From Rhizobiaceae bacterium CPCC 101076 (GTDB lineage: Bacteria > Pseudomonadota > Alphaproteobacteria > Rhizobiales > Methylopilaceae): a DNA stretch of 64,000 bases. Shown here piece by piece: positions 18,977-27,794 of this stretch. Location of the stretch: NCBI GenBank assembly GCA_003347645.1, contig QDFX01000015.1:34700-98699 (forward strand), written 5' to 3'. Made by a program: the position numbers and the translations under genes. Below the pieces are notes generated by a model that did no database searches, was not told the DNA's origin, and saw only the letters and a program-made list of their open reading frames with translations. Within the stretch, counting starts at the first letter, position 1. The number at the start of each line of letters is the position of its first letter.

Positions 18977-20254
18977 TCAGTGCATATTGCGAAGTGTTCG
19001 GAAGGCCGCGCGGAGTTCGGCCGCGAATAGCTCGGGCTGCTCCCAGGCAGCGAAGTGCCCCCCTCGGTCGACCTCGTTGAAATAGATGAGATTACGGTAG
19101 GCCTTCCGCGCCCATGTCTCCGGTGCGCGATAGACCTCGTCCGGAAAGACCGTGATCGCCACCGGAAGGGCGATTTCGGAGGTCTTTTGTGCGGACGAGA
19201 GAATGACGCTCTGACCGCTTGTCTCCCAATAGAGCCGCGCTGCGGACGCCGCGCTGTTCGTCAGCCAGTACAGCGAAACGTTGTCCAGGAAGTCGTCTTT
19301 GCGGAGCAGACGTTCCGGCTCGCCGTTGTTGTAGTCGTACATGAAGACCGCGAGACCGGCCGGAGAGTCCGTGATGGTCTGGCCGATCACCTGCGGTCGC
19401 GTTCCCATGAGCGCTGCATAGGCCCGGTACATCTTGTAGAACCTGTCGAGCGCTTCGAACGCCGCGCGCTCCTTGTCGGACAGTCCTTCCGGTGGAGGCG
19501 CGCCACGGGCGAGGAGGGCCGCGATGTCGGGTGGCACCGTCGCCGGCAGGTTGATGTGAATGCCGAGCAATCCTGCCGACGCCTGACGCGCCATCGCGCT
19601 GGAGACGGGTGAGCCCCAGTCGCCGCCCTGTGCGACGTATCGGGTGTATCCGAGGCGGCTCATTAGTTCGGCCCAGGCTCGGGCAATGCGGTCCGGACCC
19701 CAGCCGGTACTCGTGGGTTTGCCGGAGAATCCGTAGCCCGGCATCGAGGGCAGGACGAGATCCAAGGCATCCTCGGCGCTTCCGCCGTGCGAGACCGGGT
19801 CCGTGAGTGGACCAACGGTGCCGAGCAGCTCGAAAACGGAGCCGGGCCAGCCATGCGTCATGATCAGGGGCAGGGCATTCGCATGACGGGAACGGACGTG
19901 AACGAAGTGAATGTCGAGCCCGTCGATCTCGGTGATGAATTGCGGGAGGGCATTCAGCTTCGCCTCACCCTTGCGCCAGTCGTATTCGGTTCCCCAATAG
20001 GCGATGAGCTGCTGCAACGCCGCGAGCTGTATGCCCTGCGATCGGTCGGTGACCGTCTCCTTGTCCGGCCATCGGGTCGCGGCGAGGCGCCTGCGGAGAT
20101 CCGCGATCTGATCTACCGGGACGTCAACGCGGAAGGGGCGGAGCGTGGCGTCTCCCTCGGCCTCGGCCGGCCGGCTCCGGAATGGAATGAGGGCACCAAC
20201 CGCCGCCAAGCCGGCCAGAATGCCACGTCTCGTGGACCAGAAGGTCGCATTCAT
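18977..20254 (-). CDS. Exported epoxide hydrolase (EHN-type alpha/beta hydrolase)
   Basis: 425 residues. The N-terminus MNATFWSTRRGILAG carries a twin-arginine signal, with cleavage likely near AEA-EG (~34). An epoxide hydrolase N-terminal domain follows (FRVDVPVDQIADLRRRLAATRWPD), then an alpha/beta hydrolase fold with the oxyanion motif THGWPGSVFE, the nucleophile elbow AQGGDWGS (Asp), the lid with Tyr residues, and the catalytic His in RGGHFAAWEQPELF. The start was chosen for GGGGGAG upstream. The enzyme opens epoxides to diols; export is unusual for the family in bacteria but seen in several Tat-dependent members. Probably co-transcribed with the cupin gene behind it. Confidence 0.9.
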   Translation of the reverse strand: MNATFWSTRRGILAGLAAVGALIPFRSRPAEAEGDATLRPFRVDVPVDQIADLRRRLAATRWPDKETVTDRSQGIQLAALQQLIAYWGTEYDWRKGEAKLNALPQFITEIDGLDIHFVHVRSRHANALPLIMTHGWPGSVFELLGTVGPLTDPVSHGGSAEDALDLVLPSMPGYGFSGKPTSTGWGPDRIARAWAELMSRLGYTRYVAQGGDWGSPVSSAMARQASAGLLGIHINLPATVPPDIAALLARGAPPPEGLSDKERAAFEALDRFYKMYRAYAALMGTRPQVIGQTITDSPAGLAVFMYDYNNGEPERLLRKDDFLDNVSLYWLTNSAASAARLYWETSGQSVILSSAQKTSEIALPVAITVFPDEVYRAPETWARKAYRNLIYFNEVDRGGHFAAWEQPELFAAELRAAFRTLRNMH

Positions 20255-20423
20255 GCTGCTCTCCCCCGGTGGCAGGAACCTTTGTCCTGGCGTGTTGAGG
20301 GCGCGCCTGCTCCGCACATTAGCGACTTCCGGTGATTAGTCGACTGATCGTGCGGACATCGAGACGCAGCTTAAGGGAGTGCAGAATGCTCGGCTTGCCG
20401 TGCTAGGCTCTTGTCCGCAGGTG

Positions 20424-21128
20424 ATGAAAGCTTTCCTCCGCTTCCGCTCGAAACCGAAGGTTCTGCTGCTGCAGACATCGGACGCGGAAATCTACGCCCC
20501 GATGCTGGCGATCGGCGAGCGGGCGAACCGCGCCTATTGCGAAAGCCACGGCTTCGAATACCGGTCCTTCGTCGGGCTGAAGCGCGGTCATTATTCCTGG
20601 CACGCCACCTATAATCGCATCCCGCTGATCAAGGAGATCATGGACGAGGGCTATAGGGGCTGGGTGCTCTATCTCGACGCCGATGCCTATGTGCACGATC
20701 TCGGGTTTGATATCCGGGAGATCATCGGCTGGAGGTCCGAGCCGCTGATCGCCGATACAGCCGGCCGCGACGATTACTGGGCGATCAATGCCGGCGTCTT
20801 CCTGCTCAATCTCGGGGATCGCCGGGGCCGGAAGATCGCGGCGACCTGGTACTCCGATTTCATGGCGATTTCAGATGACGATCTCATCAAGGCAAGGCGG
20901 TGGTATTCGATCGCGAGCGATCAGGGTCTGTTGCACAACCTTCTTCGCCGCGACGTCAAGTATCGCAACGCGGTCAGGCGAGCGCCTCCCCAGCTGCTGA
21001 ATTATCACAACGGCACATTCGTCCGTCAGTATCTCCGCGAGTTTGGCCCGCTCTCGAAACGGGTGGCGGTGATGGAGCAGGATATCGCCGAGATCCTGAC
21101 CCGATGGGAACTGTCGCGAGACGAATAG
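20424..21128 (+). CDS. GT34-like glycosyltransferase (galactosyl transferase GMA12/MNN10 family)
   Basis: 234 residues, without membrane segments. The N-terminal beta strand KVLLLQTSDAEIYAPM and the acceptor/nucleotide-sugar region end in VLYLDADAYV, whose DAD is the metal-binding DxD motif of GT-A enzymes. AINAGVFLLNLG and LLNYHNGTFVRQ are typical later segments of the family. It probably adds a galactose- or glucose-like residue to a surface polysaccharide or lipid. Start is not certain: the ATG at 20424 follows a GTG three bases upstream, and a GTG at 20379 would add 15 residues. No polysaccharide genes are adjacent, so its target cannot be inferred. Convergent with the next gene. Confidence 0.78.
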   Translation: MKAFLRFRSKPKVLLLQTSDAEIYAPMLAIGERANRAYCESHGFEYRSFVGLKRGHYSWHATYNRIPLIKEIMDEGYRGWVLYLDADAYVHDLGFDIREIIGWRSEPLIADTAGRDDYWAINAGVFLLNLGDRRGRKIAATWYSDFMAISDDDLIKARRWYSIASDQGLLHNLLRRDVKYRNAVRRAPPQLLNYHNGTFVRQYLREFGPLSKRVAVMEQDIAEILTRWELSRDE

Positions 21129-21134
21129 GCAGGA

Positions 21135-21437
21135 TCACTCGAGCAGGGTCGACGGATCGAACGGCAAGGTCTTCGGGTGGCTCGGCACCTTGCCGTCGCG
21201 CCACATCTCGTCATGAACGCGGGTGCCCTCGTCGGTGAGGCGGTAGAGCTGTTCGCCGTGTTCGTTGCGGCCGCGCTTTTCGAGAAGAGCGGAACTGATC
21301 AGCGCGGTGATGTCCGCGCTGCCGAGTTCCGGCCAGTGACTGGCCGGTGCTTCCAGGTCATGCGAACGGGCGAAGCGGTCGAGCGCGCGGCGCTGGGCCG
21401 TGGTCAGTTTGCGGTAAGTCAGCATCGCAAGCGACAT
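21135..21437 (-). CDS. Small hypothetical protein, ~100 aa, winged-helix-like
   Basis: I do not recognise the family. The sequence KLTTAQRRALDRFARSHD...ADITALISSALLEKRG...QLYRLTDEGTRVHDEMWRDG has the helix-helix-strand pattern of winged-helix proteins such as MarR-like domains, with the TDEG turn typical of the wing, but it is too short to be a complete MarR regulator. No strong ribosome-binding site is visible at 21437; a second ATG is at 21425. It is the last gene of the long minus-strand run that includes the urease cluster, but a link with urea metabolism is not implied by its sequence. Confidence 0.6.
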   Translation of the reverse strand: MSLAMLTYRKLTTAQRRALDRFARSHDLEAPASHWPELGSADITALISSALLEKRGRNEHGEQLYRLTDEGTRVHDEMWRDGKVPSHPKTLPFDPSTLLE

Positions 21438-21473
21438 AGGCCGCCGCGGGGCAACTGACCAGAAGGATCGTCT

Positions 21474-21704
21474 CTAATTCACGAGCTCCGCGACCTCGAC
21501 TTCCATCATATCGACGAGGAAGTGAGGCGTGCGATGCGTCGTCGTCATTTCCGTGCGTGCCATGTCGATTGCCGCCTCGGACGAGGCGGCGGCCGGCACG
21601 TGGATGGTGCGCTGCAGGACTTTGGCTTCTCGGCCGACATCGTTGCAGACGCGCTTGAAGAAATGGACGGAATACGGAGTCGTGGCGGTTTTGCTGCCAA
21701 GCAT
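21474..21704 (-). CDS. Small hypothetical protein, ~76 aa
   Basis: The start at 21704 (MLGSKTATTPYSVHFFKRV) is supported by GGGAGG five bases upstream; a longer 98-residue reading from 21770 has no such site and would run close to ureG. The product is soluble, with VCNDVGREAKVLQRTIHV followed by an alanine-rich helix and a short acidic C-terminus. I believe similar small proteins occur in other Hyphomicrobiales, but I know of no assigned function. It lies 74 bases behind ureG on the same strand and may ride on the urease transcript. Confidence 0.65.
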   Translation of the reverse strand: MLGSKTATTPYSVHFFKRVCNDVGREAKVLQRTIHVPAAASSEAAIDMARTEMTTTHRTPHFLVDMMEVEVAELVN

Positions 21705-21778
21705 CAGGGCCTCCCACTGAACCCACGCACCTTGAGGCGCTGTTTGGGCGTTGTCTTTGACCCTAATCAATGCCCCGA

Positions 21779-22402
21779 TTATGCCGCCTTTGGGGCGAGA
21801 CCGCCCGCTTTCTCAATAAAACTTGCGATCACGTCGACTCCGATGCCTGCGCGGATGTTCGAGAAGACATAGGGACGGGTGCCGCGCATGCGTTTGGTGT
21901 CGGCTTCCATGATCGAGAGATCGGCGCCGACATAGGGAGCGAGGTCGATCTTGTTGACGACGAGGAGGTCCGACCGGGTGATGCCTGGGCCGCCCTTGCG
22001 CGGGATCTTCTCTCCGCCGGCGACGTCGATGACGTAGATCGTGATGTCCGCAAGCTCCGGCGAAAAGGTCGCCGCGAGATTGTCGCCGCCGGACTCGATC
22101 AGGACGACGTCGAGGTTCGGAAATTTGCGGCGCATGTCGGCGACTGCGGCCAAGTTGATCGAGGCGTCTTCGCGGATCGCGGTATGCGGGCAGCCGCCAG
22201 TCTCGACTCCCATGATGCGTTCGACGGGCAGGGCGTCGGCGACCGTCAGGAGGCGGGCATCCTCCTTGGTGTAGATGTCGTTCGTGATGGCGCAGATGTC
22301 GTAGCGGTCGCGCAGGGTCTTGCAGAGCTGCTCCATCAGAGCCGTCTTGCCGGAGCCGACGGGGCCGCCGATTCCGACGCGGAGGGGGCCGTGTTCACTC
22401 AT
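21779..22402 (-). CDS. ureG: Urease accessory GTPase UreG
   Basis: 207 residues. UreG is a SIMIBI-class GTPase whose GTP hydrolysis drives nickel insertion into urease apoenzyme in a complex with UreD and UreF. The P-loop is [15 protein letters not shown], the nickel/zinc-binding CPH motif is [14 protein letters not shown], Walker B/G2 segment is [19 protein letters not shown], and the guanine-specificity motif is [12 protein letters not shown]. All expected parts are intact and the length is normal. ATG overlaps the ureF stop by four bases, so the two are translationally coupled. Confidence 0.98.
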   Translation of the reverse strand: MSEHGPLRVGIGGPVGSGKTALMEQLCKTLRDRYDICAITNDIYTKEDARLLTVADALPVERIMGVETGGCPHTAIREDASINLAAVADMRRKFPNLDVVLIESGGDNLAATFSPELADITIYVIDVAGGEKIPRKGGPGITRSDLLVVNKIDLAPYVGADLSIMEADTKRMRGTRPYVFSNIRAGIGVDVIASFIEKAGGLAPKAA

Positions 22403-23067
22403 GAGCGGAAGAGCCTCGTGTATTGGGTTTCGTGGCGGAACGAGCCGAGATCGGCACGGAAGACCGCGCTGCCGACATCGTCGAGCGAGAGATTTTCGGC
22501 GGTTCCGGCCAGTTCGGTCACCAGCGGAGTGAGGGCGGACAGGACGCGCATTCCGGTCGTCTGACCGATCGGCGCGGAGCGGATCGCGGCTGAGACGAGG
22601 TTCTGCGCGAAAGCCAGAAGGAAGGCCGGCAGAGTGGCCTGCCGCGCGATGCCGTGGGCCGAGGCGGCAAGCCCGACCGCGACCGGATAGGCGATTTCGT
22701 CAATGCCCTTCGCGGCGTCAGTCAGGCTATCGTGCGGCCAGGCCGCAAGCACGGCGTCGAGGAAGCTGCGGCCCTGCTGGGCGGTTTCGAGGCGAAGTTC
22801 CTGCGATGGTGCAAAGGCCAGTGCCAGCTCGTTGATTTCATTTATTTTGGTGAGGTCGCCGAATGCTAGAGCTCGGTGCGTCGCCGCCAGGAAAATCGCG
22901 TCGTTCCGGCCAGCGCCGTGGGTCAAGGTATCCCTTAGCCAGTCGAGCAGGCTTGCCTCGTCACGGACATCGCCGTCTTCGACAGCCCATTCCAGGCCAT
23001 GGGAGTAGGCATAGGCGCCGACCGGGAAGGTGGGCGACAACCAGGCGAAGAGGGGTAGGGTGGTCAT
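22399..23067 (-). CDS. ureF: Urease accessory protein UreF
   Basis: 222 residues, all-helical. UreF acts with UreD as the platform that gates GTP hydrolysis by UreG during nickel insertion. The N-terminal motif [29 protein letters not shown] is the family hallmark (SPTFPVG-SYSHGLE), and the rest is a helical bundle of normal length. The ribosome-binding site GGATGAGG lies within the end of the palindromic repeat at 23072-23178. Followed by ureG with ATGA overlap. Confidence 0.96.
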   Translation of the reverse strand: MTTLPLFAWLSPTFPVGAYAYSHGLEWAVEDGDVRDEASLLDWLRDTLTHGAGRNDAIFLAATHRALAFGDLTKINEINELALAFAPSQELRLETAQQGRSFLDAVLAAWPHDSLTDAAKGIDEIAYPVAVGLAASAHGIARQATLPAFLLAFAQNLVSAAIRSAPIGQTTGMRVLSALTPLVTELAGTAENLSLDDVGSAVFRADLGSFRHETQYTRLFRS

Positions 23068-23071
23068 CTGA

Positions 23072-23178
23072 CCTCATCCTGAGCCGCGAGCGGAGCTCGC
23101 GTGTCGAAGAATGGCCGCAAGCTCAGAGGTCGTGACGATCCTTCGACGCGGACGCTTCGCGCCCGGCTCAGGATGAGG
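23072..23178. repeat. 107-base palindromic repeat, CCTCATCCTGAGCCG family, copy 1
   Basis: Ends are inverted: CCTCATCCTGAGCCG at 23072-23086 and CGGCTCAGGATGAGG at 23164-23178, with internal TCGAAGAATGG and CCTTCGACGCGG that also pair in part. It fills nearly the whole gap between ureE (stop at 23185) and ureF (start 23067). On the minus strand its terminal GGATGAGG stands five bases ahead of the ureF ATG. A second copy lies at 28470-28574 in the same operon. Confidence 0.9.
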
Positions 23179-23184
23179 TCGGGA

Positions 23185-23766
23185 TCAATGATGATGGTCA
23201 TGGCCACACCCGCAGTCCGGGCCGTGGTCGTGATGATGATGGTCGTGATCGTGGCCATGCGAATGTGCACCGCCATGTGCATGACCATGGGAACCGGTGT
23301 GCACTTCCGCGCCGTTGTGCCCGTGTTCGCCGTGCTCATGATAGGCACCCTGTTCCGGCCGGAACGGACGCTTCACCGCAATTGCCTTGGCGCCGAGGCC
23401 GCGGACCATGTCGGCCAACACGTGGTCGGGCTGGATATAGAGCGCTTCCTTGGTGATCTCCGCCGGGGTGTGGCGGTTGCCGAGATGCCAGGCAATCTTC
23501 ATCAGCCGCAGCGGATTCTCGGTCGTGATCTCGATCAGGTCTTCCGGCGCCGCGACGACGCGGATGAGCTTGCCGTCGTCGAGCTTCAGCGCGTCGCCGT
23601 CTTCCAGTATGGCGGCCGCGCCGAGATCGAGCAGGAATTCGAGGCCGTTGTCGGCGGTCATCGTCACCCGGCGGCGGTGGCGGGCCTGATGGTCGAGCGT
23701 GATCGTGTCGACGACCAGTTCCGGTTTGACCGCCAGGCGGCGGACGATGAGGGCGGCGCGGTTCAT
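23185..23766 (-). CDS. ureE: Urease nickel metallochaperone UreE with long His-rich tail
   Basis: 193 residues. UreE delivers nickel to the UreDFG-apourease complex. The N-terminal peptide-binding domain and the C-terminal metal-binding domain are recognisable (RRRVTMTADNGLEFLLDL; ENPLRLMKIAWHLGNRHTPAEIT; LYIQPDHVLADMVRGLGA, with the conserved nickel-binding His in QPDHVL). The last ~50 residues hold about 21 histidines plus CGC, a long nickel-storage tail like that of Klebsiella UreE but longer. ATG at 23766 overlaps the stop of the DUF6314 gene, so translation is coupled. Longer upstream frames are artefacts. Confidence 0.95.
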   Translation of the reverse strand: MNRAALIVRRLAVKPELVVDTITLDHQARHRRRVTMTADNGLEFLLDLGAAAILEDGDALKLDDGKLIRVVAAPEDLIEITTENPLRLMKIAWHLGNRHTPAEITKEALYIQPDHVLADMVRGLGAKAIAVKRPFRPEQGAYHEHGEHGHNGAEVHTGSHGHAHGGAHSHGHDHDHHHHDHGPDCGCGHDHHH

Positions 23767-24203
23767 GCGGCGATCCTTTTGTCGGTGCGGCGGGTATAGG
23801 CCGTCGTCATCGTGTAGTTCTTGTTCGGGCCGGTGACCCGGTGGCGGATGGTGAACCCATCGCCCGCGAAGCGATAGGTGGTCAGATACATGTCGCGACC
23901 GCAAGGATGCGTCGCCTCTCCGGTCAGCGAGCCGTCCTCGGAGCGGATCAGGGCGATCTTGTGGAAGAGGCGGAGCGGCTCGGCGTCGAACCACACCGCG
24001 AAGCCGTTGGTCAGGGGTTCGAACAGGTAGCGCCGCTCGGCCGGATAGCTGCCGCCCGCAACCTTCAACTCGCCACGCTCGAAATAGGCGAGCCACCCGT
24101 CGGTCCGGCGGAAGAAGGTAGCGACGCCAGCAAGCGATCCTTCCGGGTCGATGGTGCGCGCAATCGACCAGTTACCTTCCAGGCCCTCTACAACGTCCAG
24201 CAT
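23763..24203 (-). CDS. DUF6314 family protein inside the urease operon
   Basis: 146 residues, soluble, predicted mostly beta-strand. LEGNWSIARTIDP, GVATFFRRTDGWLAYFERGELKV, HPCGRDMYLTTYRF and RHRVTGPNKNYTMTTAYTRR give the DUF6314 pattern as I remember it (a lipocalin- or FABP-like beta barrel). Its stop overlaps the ureE ATG by four bases and it starts eight bases behind the ureC stop, so it is an integral part of the operon. It has no assigned role in urea metabolism; a role in nickel handling or in urease maturation is only a guess from position. Confidence 0.75.
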   Translation of the reverse strand: MLDVVEGLEGNWSIARTIDPEGSLAGVATFFRRTDGWLAYFERGELKVAGGSYPAERRYLFEPLTNGFAVWFDAEPLRLFHKIALIRSEDGSLTGEATHPCGRDMYLTTYRFAGDGFTIRHRVTGPNKNYTMTTAYTRRTDKRIAA

Positions 24204-24211
24204 CAGACCAC

Positions 24212-25939
24212 TCAGAACATGAAATAGCGCTGCGCCATCGGCAGGCGCTCGGCCGGCTCGCAGACCAGAAGCTCGCCGTCCGCGCGAACGTCGTAGGTCT
24301 CCGCATCGATCTCGATGACCGGAGTGGCGTCATTGTGGATCATGCTCTTCTTGCCAATGCCCGAGCGGGTGTTGTCCACCGCCACGAACTCCTTCACCGA
24401 GCCGAGCCTGTCGCGAAGGCCGTTCTGAAGGGCGGATTTCGAGACGAAGGTCAGAGCGGTCGACTGTACGGCGCGGCCATAGGCGCCGAACATCGGGCGG
24501 TAGTGGACCGGCTGCGGCGTCGGGATCGAGGCGTTGGGATCGCCCATCGGGGCGGCCGCGATGGCACCGCCCTTGATGATCAGGTCCGGCTTCACGCCGA
24601 AGAATGCCGGCGTCCAGAGCACGAGGTCGGCCAGCTTGCCGGGCTCGATCGAGCCGATATGCGCCGATACGCCGTGTGCGATGGCCGGGTTGATCGTGTA
24701 TTTCGCGATGTAGCGGCGGGCGCGCAGATTGTCGTTGTCGCCCTTCTCGCCGGGCAGGGCGCCGCGCTGCTGCTTCATCTTGTCGGCGGTCTGCCAGGTC
24801 CGGATGATCACCTCGCCGACGCGGCCCATGGCCTGGCTGTCTGACGACATCATCGAGAGCGCGCCGAGATCGTGGAGGATGTCCTCCGCGGCGATCGTCT
24901 CCTTGCGGATGCGGCTCTCGGCGAAGGCGAGATCTTCCGGGATCGACGGCGACAGGTGATGGCAGACCATCAGCATGTCGAGATGCTCGTCGAGCGTGTT
25001 CTTGGTGAACGGCCTGGTCGGGTTGGTGGAGGAGGGCAGGACGTTGGCGAGCCCTGCCACCTTCATGATGTCCGGTGCATGGCCGCCGCCCGCGCCCTCG
25101 GTGTGGAAGGCATGGATCGTGCGGCCCTTGAAGGCGGCGATCGTGTCCTCGACGAAGCCCGACTCGTTCAGCGTGTCGGTGTGGATCATCACCTGCACGT
25201 CGTGCTCGTCGGCGACCGAGAGGCAGCAGTCGATCGCGGCGGGCGTCGTGCCCCAGTCCTCGTGGAGCTTGAGCGCGCAGGCGCCGGCCAGCACCATCTC
25301 GTTCAGCGCGCCGGGCAGCGAGGCATTGCCCTTGCCTGCGAAGCCGAGATTCATCGGGAAGCTGTCGGCCGCCTCGATCATCCGGGCGAGATGCCACGGG
25401 CCAGGCGTGCAGGTCGTGGCGAAAGTGCCGGTCGCAGGACCCGTGCCGCCACCGAGCATGGAGGTGACGCCGGACATCAGCGCTTCCTCGATCTGCTGCG
25501 GGCAGATGAAATGGATGTGGGTGTCGAAACCGCCGGCCGTGAGGATCTTGCCTTCACCGGCGATGACCTCGGTGCCCGGGCCGACAATGATGTCGACGCC
25601 CGGCTGGACGTCCGGATTGCCTGCCTTGCCGATCTTGAAGATGCGGCCGTTCCTGAGCCCGACATCGGCTTTTACGATGCCCCAGTGATCCAGCACCACC
25701 GCATTGGTGATGACGGTATCGACCGCGCCGTCGGCATTGGTGATCTGGCTCTGGCCCATCCCGTCGCGGATGACCTTGCCGCCGCCGAACTTCACCTCCT
25801 CGCCGTAGGTGGTGAAATCCTTCTCGACTTCGATGACAAGGGAAGTGTCGGCAAGACGGATCTTGTCGCCGGTGGTCGGGCCGAACATGTCGGCATAAGC
25901 CTGGCGGGGCAGCGATGCGGGCTGGCGGGCGTTGGACAT
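24212..25939 (-). CDS. ureC: Urease alpha subunit UreC
   Basis: 575 residues; the catalytic subunit that hydrolyses urea to ammonia and carbamate with two nickel ions in the cytoplasm. All active-site features are present: nickel-binding His pair in [12 protein letters not shown], the carbamylated Lys in [11 protein letters not shown], His residues in [12 protein letters not shown] and [14 protein letters not shown], the mobile-flap Cys/His in [22 protein letters not shown], and the Asp ligand in [15 protein letters not shown]. It ends in the standard YFMF. Preceded by the GFA gene by 12 bases and followed by DUF6314. Confidence 0.99.
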   Translation of the reverse strand: MSNARQPASLPRQAYADMFGPTTGDKIRLADTSLVIEVEKDFTTYGEEVKFGGGKVIRDGMGQSQITNADGAVDTVITNAVVLDHWGIVKADVGLRNGRIFKIGKAGNPDVQPGVDIIVGPGTEVIAGEGKILTAGGFDTHIHFICPQQIEEALMSGVTSMLGGGTGPATGTFATTCTPGPWHLARMIEAADSFPMNLGFAGKGNASLPGALNEMVLAGACALKLHEDWGTTPAAIDCCLSVADEHDVQVMIHTDTLNESGFVEDTIAAFKGRTIHAFHTEGAGGGHAPDIMKVAGLANVLPSSTNPTRPFTKNTLDEHLDMLMVCHHLSPSIPEDLAFAESRIRKETIAAEDILHDLGALSMMSSDSQAMGRVGEVIIRTWQTADKMKQQRGALPGEKGDNDNLRARRYIAKYTINPAIAHGVSAHIGSIEPGKLADLVLWTPAFFGVKPDLIIKGGAIAAAPMGDPNASIPTPQPVHYRPMFGAYGRAVQSTALTFVSKSALQNGLRDRLGSVKEFVAVDNTRSGIGKKSMIHNDATPVIEIDAETYDVRADGELLVCEPAERLPMAQRYFMF

Positions 25940-25951
25940 CTGAACCTCGGA

Positions 25952-26308
25952 TCAGGCCGCGCGGCCGTTGTATTGCATCGGTGAAAGCGTCTCGATCTCG
26001 ATGCCGTCGAGGCAGCGGACATTGATCGCCGCCATTTTCGTGCCATCGGGCATTTCGGCGCGCGCAAAGCTCTCGATGCCGCAGATCTTGCAGAAGAGAT
26101 GCGAGATGACGTTGCGGTTGAAGCGGTATTCGGTGAGCTGGTCCTCGCCCTGAAGGAGCGTGAACTGCTCGGCCGGCGCGAAGGCGAGGATCGAGCCAAG
26201 CTTGCCGCAACGCGAGCAATTGCAGCTGATCGTCTTGTCGATGTCGGCGGTGACCTCGTAGCGGACCGCGCCGCATTGGCAGCCGCCGGTGTAGTGCTGC
26301 GCCGCCAT
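25952..26308 (-). CDS. GFA-family zinc protein (glutathione-dependent formaldehyde-activating fold)
   Basis: 118 residues. The GFA (Mss4-like) fold is shown by its cysteines: GGCQCGAVRYEV (structural zinc), SCNCSRCGKLGS (second zinc) and LFCKICGIESF. Members bind glutathione-formaldehyde adducts or are of unknown function. It starts one base within the end of the ureAB gene (TGATG-like junction) and lies 12 bases ahead of ureC, hence co-translated with urease structural genes. An enzymatic link with urease is not known to me. A formate dehydrogenase is encoded at 11547 in the same window, but the two are not neighbours. Confidence 0.9.
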   Translation of the reverse strand: MAAQHYTGGCQCGAVRYEVTADIDKTISCNCSRCGKLGSILAFAPAEQFTLLQGEDQLTEYRFNRNVISHLFCKICGIESFARAEMPDGTKMAAINVRCLDGIEIETLSPMQYNGRAA

Positions 26309-26928
26309 CAGAGCGTCCCCATCACGTCACCACGGAAGCCATAGACTTCGCGCTTGCCGCTGAGCGGAACGAGCGTCACTTCGCGGCTTGAGCCGGGCTC
26401 GAAGCGGACGGCAGTGCCGGGGGCGATGTCGAGGCGCATGCCGCGTGCCTTGTCGCGCTCGAATTTGAGGCCGGGGTTCGCTTCGAAGAAGTGGTAGTGG
26501 CTGCCGATCTGGATCGGCCGGTCGCCGATATTGGCGACCTCGATGGTCACGCGCGTCGCGCCCTCGTTGAAGACGATCTCGCCGGGCAGGGCAGTTACCT
26601 CGCCGGGCACGCTCTTCGACGCCGCGCCCCGGATGGGATGGTGCACGGTGACGAGCTTGGTGCCGTCCGGAAACGTGGCCTCGACCTGGATGTCGTGGAT
26701 CATCTCGGAGATGCCTTCCATGACCTGATCGGTGGTCAAAACGTGGGCACCACCTTCCATCAGGTCGGCAACTGAGCGGCCGTCGCGGGCGCCCTCGACC
26801 ACATAGTCGGTGATCAGTGCGACCGCCTCCGGATGGTTCAGCTTGACGCCGCGCGACAATCTTTTGCGCGCGACTTCGGCCGCCATGGCAATGAGAAGCT
26901 TGTCCTTCTCGCGAGGTGTGAGGTTCAC
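26308..26928 (-). CDS. ureAB: Fused urease gamma-beta subunit (UreAB)
   Basis: 206 residues combining two subunits usually made from separate genes. Residues ~1-100 are UreA (gamma): [27 protein letters not shown] and [28 protein letters not shown]. After a short linker, residues ~108-206 are UreB (beta): [47 protein letters not shown] is the region, ending [11 protein letters not shown]. The fusion resembles the Helicobacter UreA arrangement and is known from some alphaproteobacteria. It forms the structural trimer with UreC. Stop overlaps the start of the GFA gene. Confidence 0.96.
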   Translation of the reverse strand: MNLTPREKDKLLIAMAAEVARKRLSRGVKLNHPEAVALITDYVVEGARDGRSVADLMEGGAHVLTTDQVMEGISEMIHDIQVEATFPDGTKLVTVHHPIRGAASKSVPGEVTALPGEIVFNEGATRVTIEVANIGDRPIQIGSHYHFFEANPGLKFERDKARGMRLDIAPGTAVRFEPGSSREVTLVPLSGKREVYGFRGDVMGTL

Positions 26929-26942
26929 CGTTCAAGTCCCTC

Positions 26943-27794
26943 TCAGGAATGCCAGACGCGGGGCAGGGGAGCGCCCCGGAAGCGGGTCAGAATATCGATG
27001 GCGGCACGGCGCAGCGAGCCGATGTCCGGTGCCAGAAAACGTAGCACGAGCATGCCGTTCCAGGAGCTTGCGGCGCAGTCGCAGGATGCGTTTTCCATCA
27101 GTTCCCGAACAGGTTCGAGCCGGTTTTCGGCGTCGGGTGCCACATGCAGGAATGTTGCCAGCGCGCGGGAGCCCTTGGCGATCGACGGCTTGTCGAGGAG
27201 GTCCGCGATGGGGCCTTCGAGGCGGAGCGTGTCGGCGTAGATCAGCTTTCCGTCGCGGCGGATGCGCCAGCGGTCCTCCAGCAGCCCCTCGGCAATGCGT
27301 TCACCATGCGCGGCGCGTCCGAAGACGATGGATTCGAACATGCTGAAGCTCGCCGAGCCCGCGATCTCGGCCGAGAAGCTGCGGCGAAGTCGGGCACGGT
27401 CATAGAGGATCGTTTCCTGTGGCAGCCATGAGAAGACGGCGTCTTTCTCGACCCGGATCGAGACGTCGACCGTAGCGACGGGGCCGTCCGATTTGTAGAC
27501 GCGCTCCGCCGCCGGCGTCGTCATGACCGTGTGCGTATCGGGGCCGGCATTGGCGGCGACCTCGAACCGGTCGCCGCAGGCAACGCCGCCGCCGGTGTTC
27601 ATGATGACGGCTTCTAGCTCGCCTGTCGGGACATTCGGCAAGCGGATGCGCGACGGCCCGCTCTCGGCGATGCGCGCCGGGCGGGTGAGACCGTTGATGG
27701 AGGTTACGTCGAAGGAGAGCTGACCGTGGGAGCGCTGCCGGCGTGGGGCCTCGGCGCGGGGCGAGACATCAGAAGACCAGTCGCTGACGTACAT
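26943..27794 (-). CDS. ureD: Urease accessory protein UreD
   Basis: 283 residues; UreD (UreH) is the scaffold that binds apourease and UreF, with a tunnel thought to carry nickel. Recognised by LSFDVTSINGLTRPARIAESGPSRIRLPN, the motif MNTGGGVACGDRFEVAANAG, TTPAAERVYKS and LPQETILYDRARLRRSF. Start is one of two adjacent ATGs (27797, 27794); the second is better spaced from GAGGGGG. Either way the gene overlaps the end of urtE by about 26 bases, so importer and urease are one transcriptional unit. The long in-frame extension upstream is within urtE and was rejected. Confidence 0.94.
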   Translation of the reverse strand: MYVSDWSSDVSPRAEAPRRQRSHGQLSFDVTSINGLTRPARIAESGPSRIRLPNVPTGELEAVIMNTGGGVACGDRFEVAANAGPDTHTVMTTPAAERVYKSDGPVATVDVSIRVEKDAVFSWLPQETILYDRARLRRSFSAEIAGSASFSMFESIVFGRAAHGERIAEGLLEDRWRIRRDGKLIYADTLRLEGPIADLLDKPSIAKGSRALATFLHVAPDAENRLEPVRELMENASCDCAASSWNGMLVLRFLAPDIGSLRRAAIDILTRFRGAPLPRVWHS

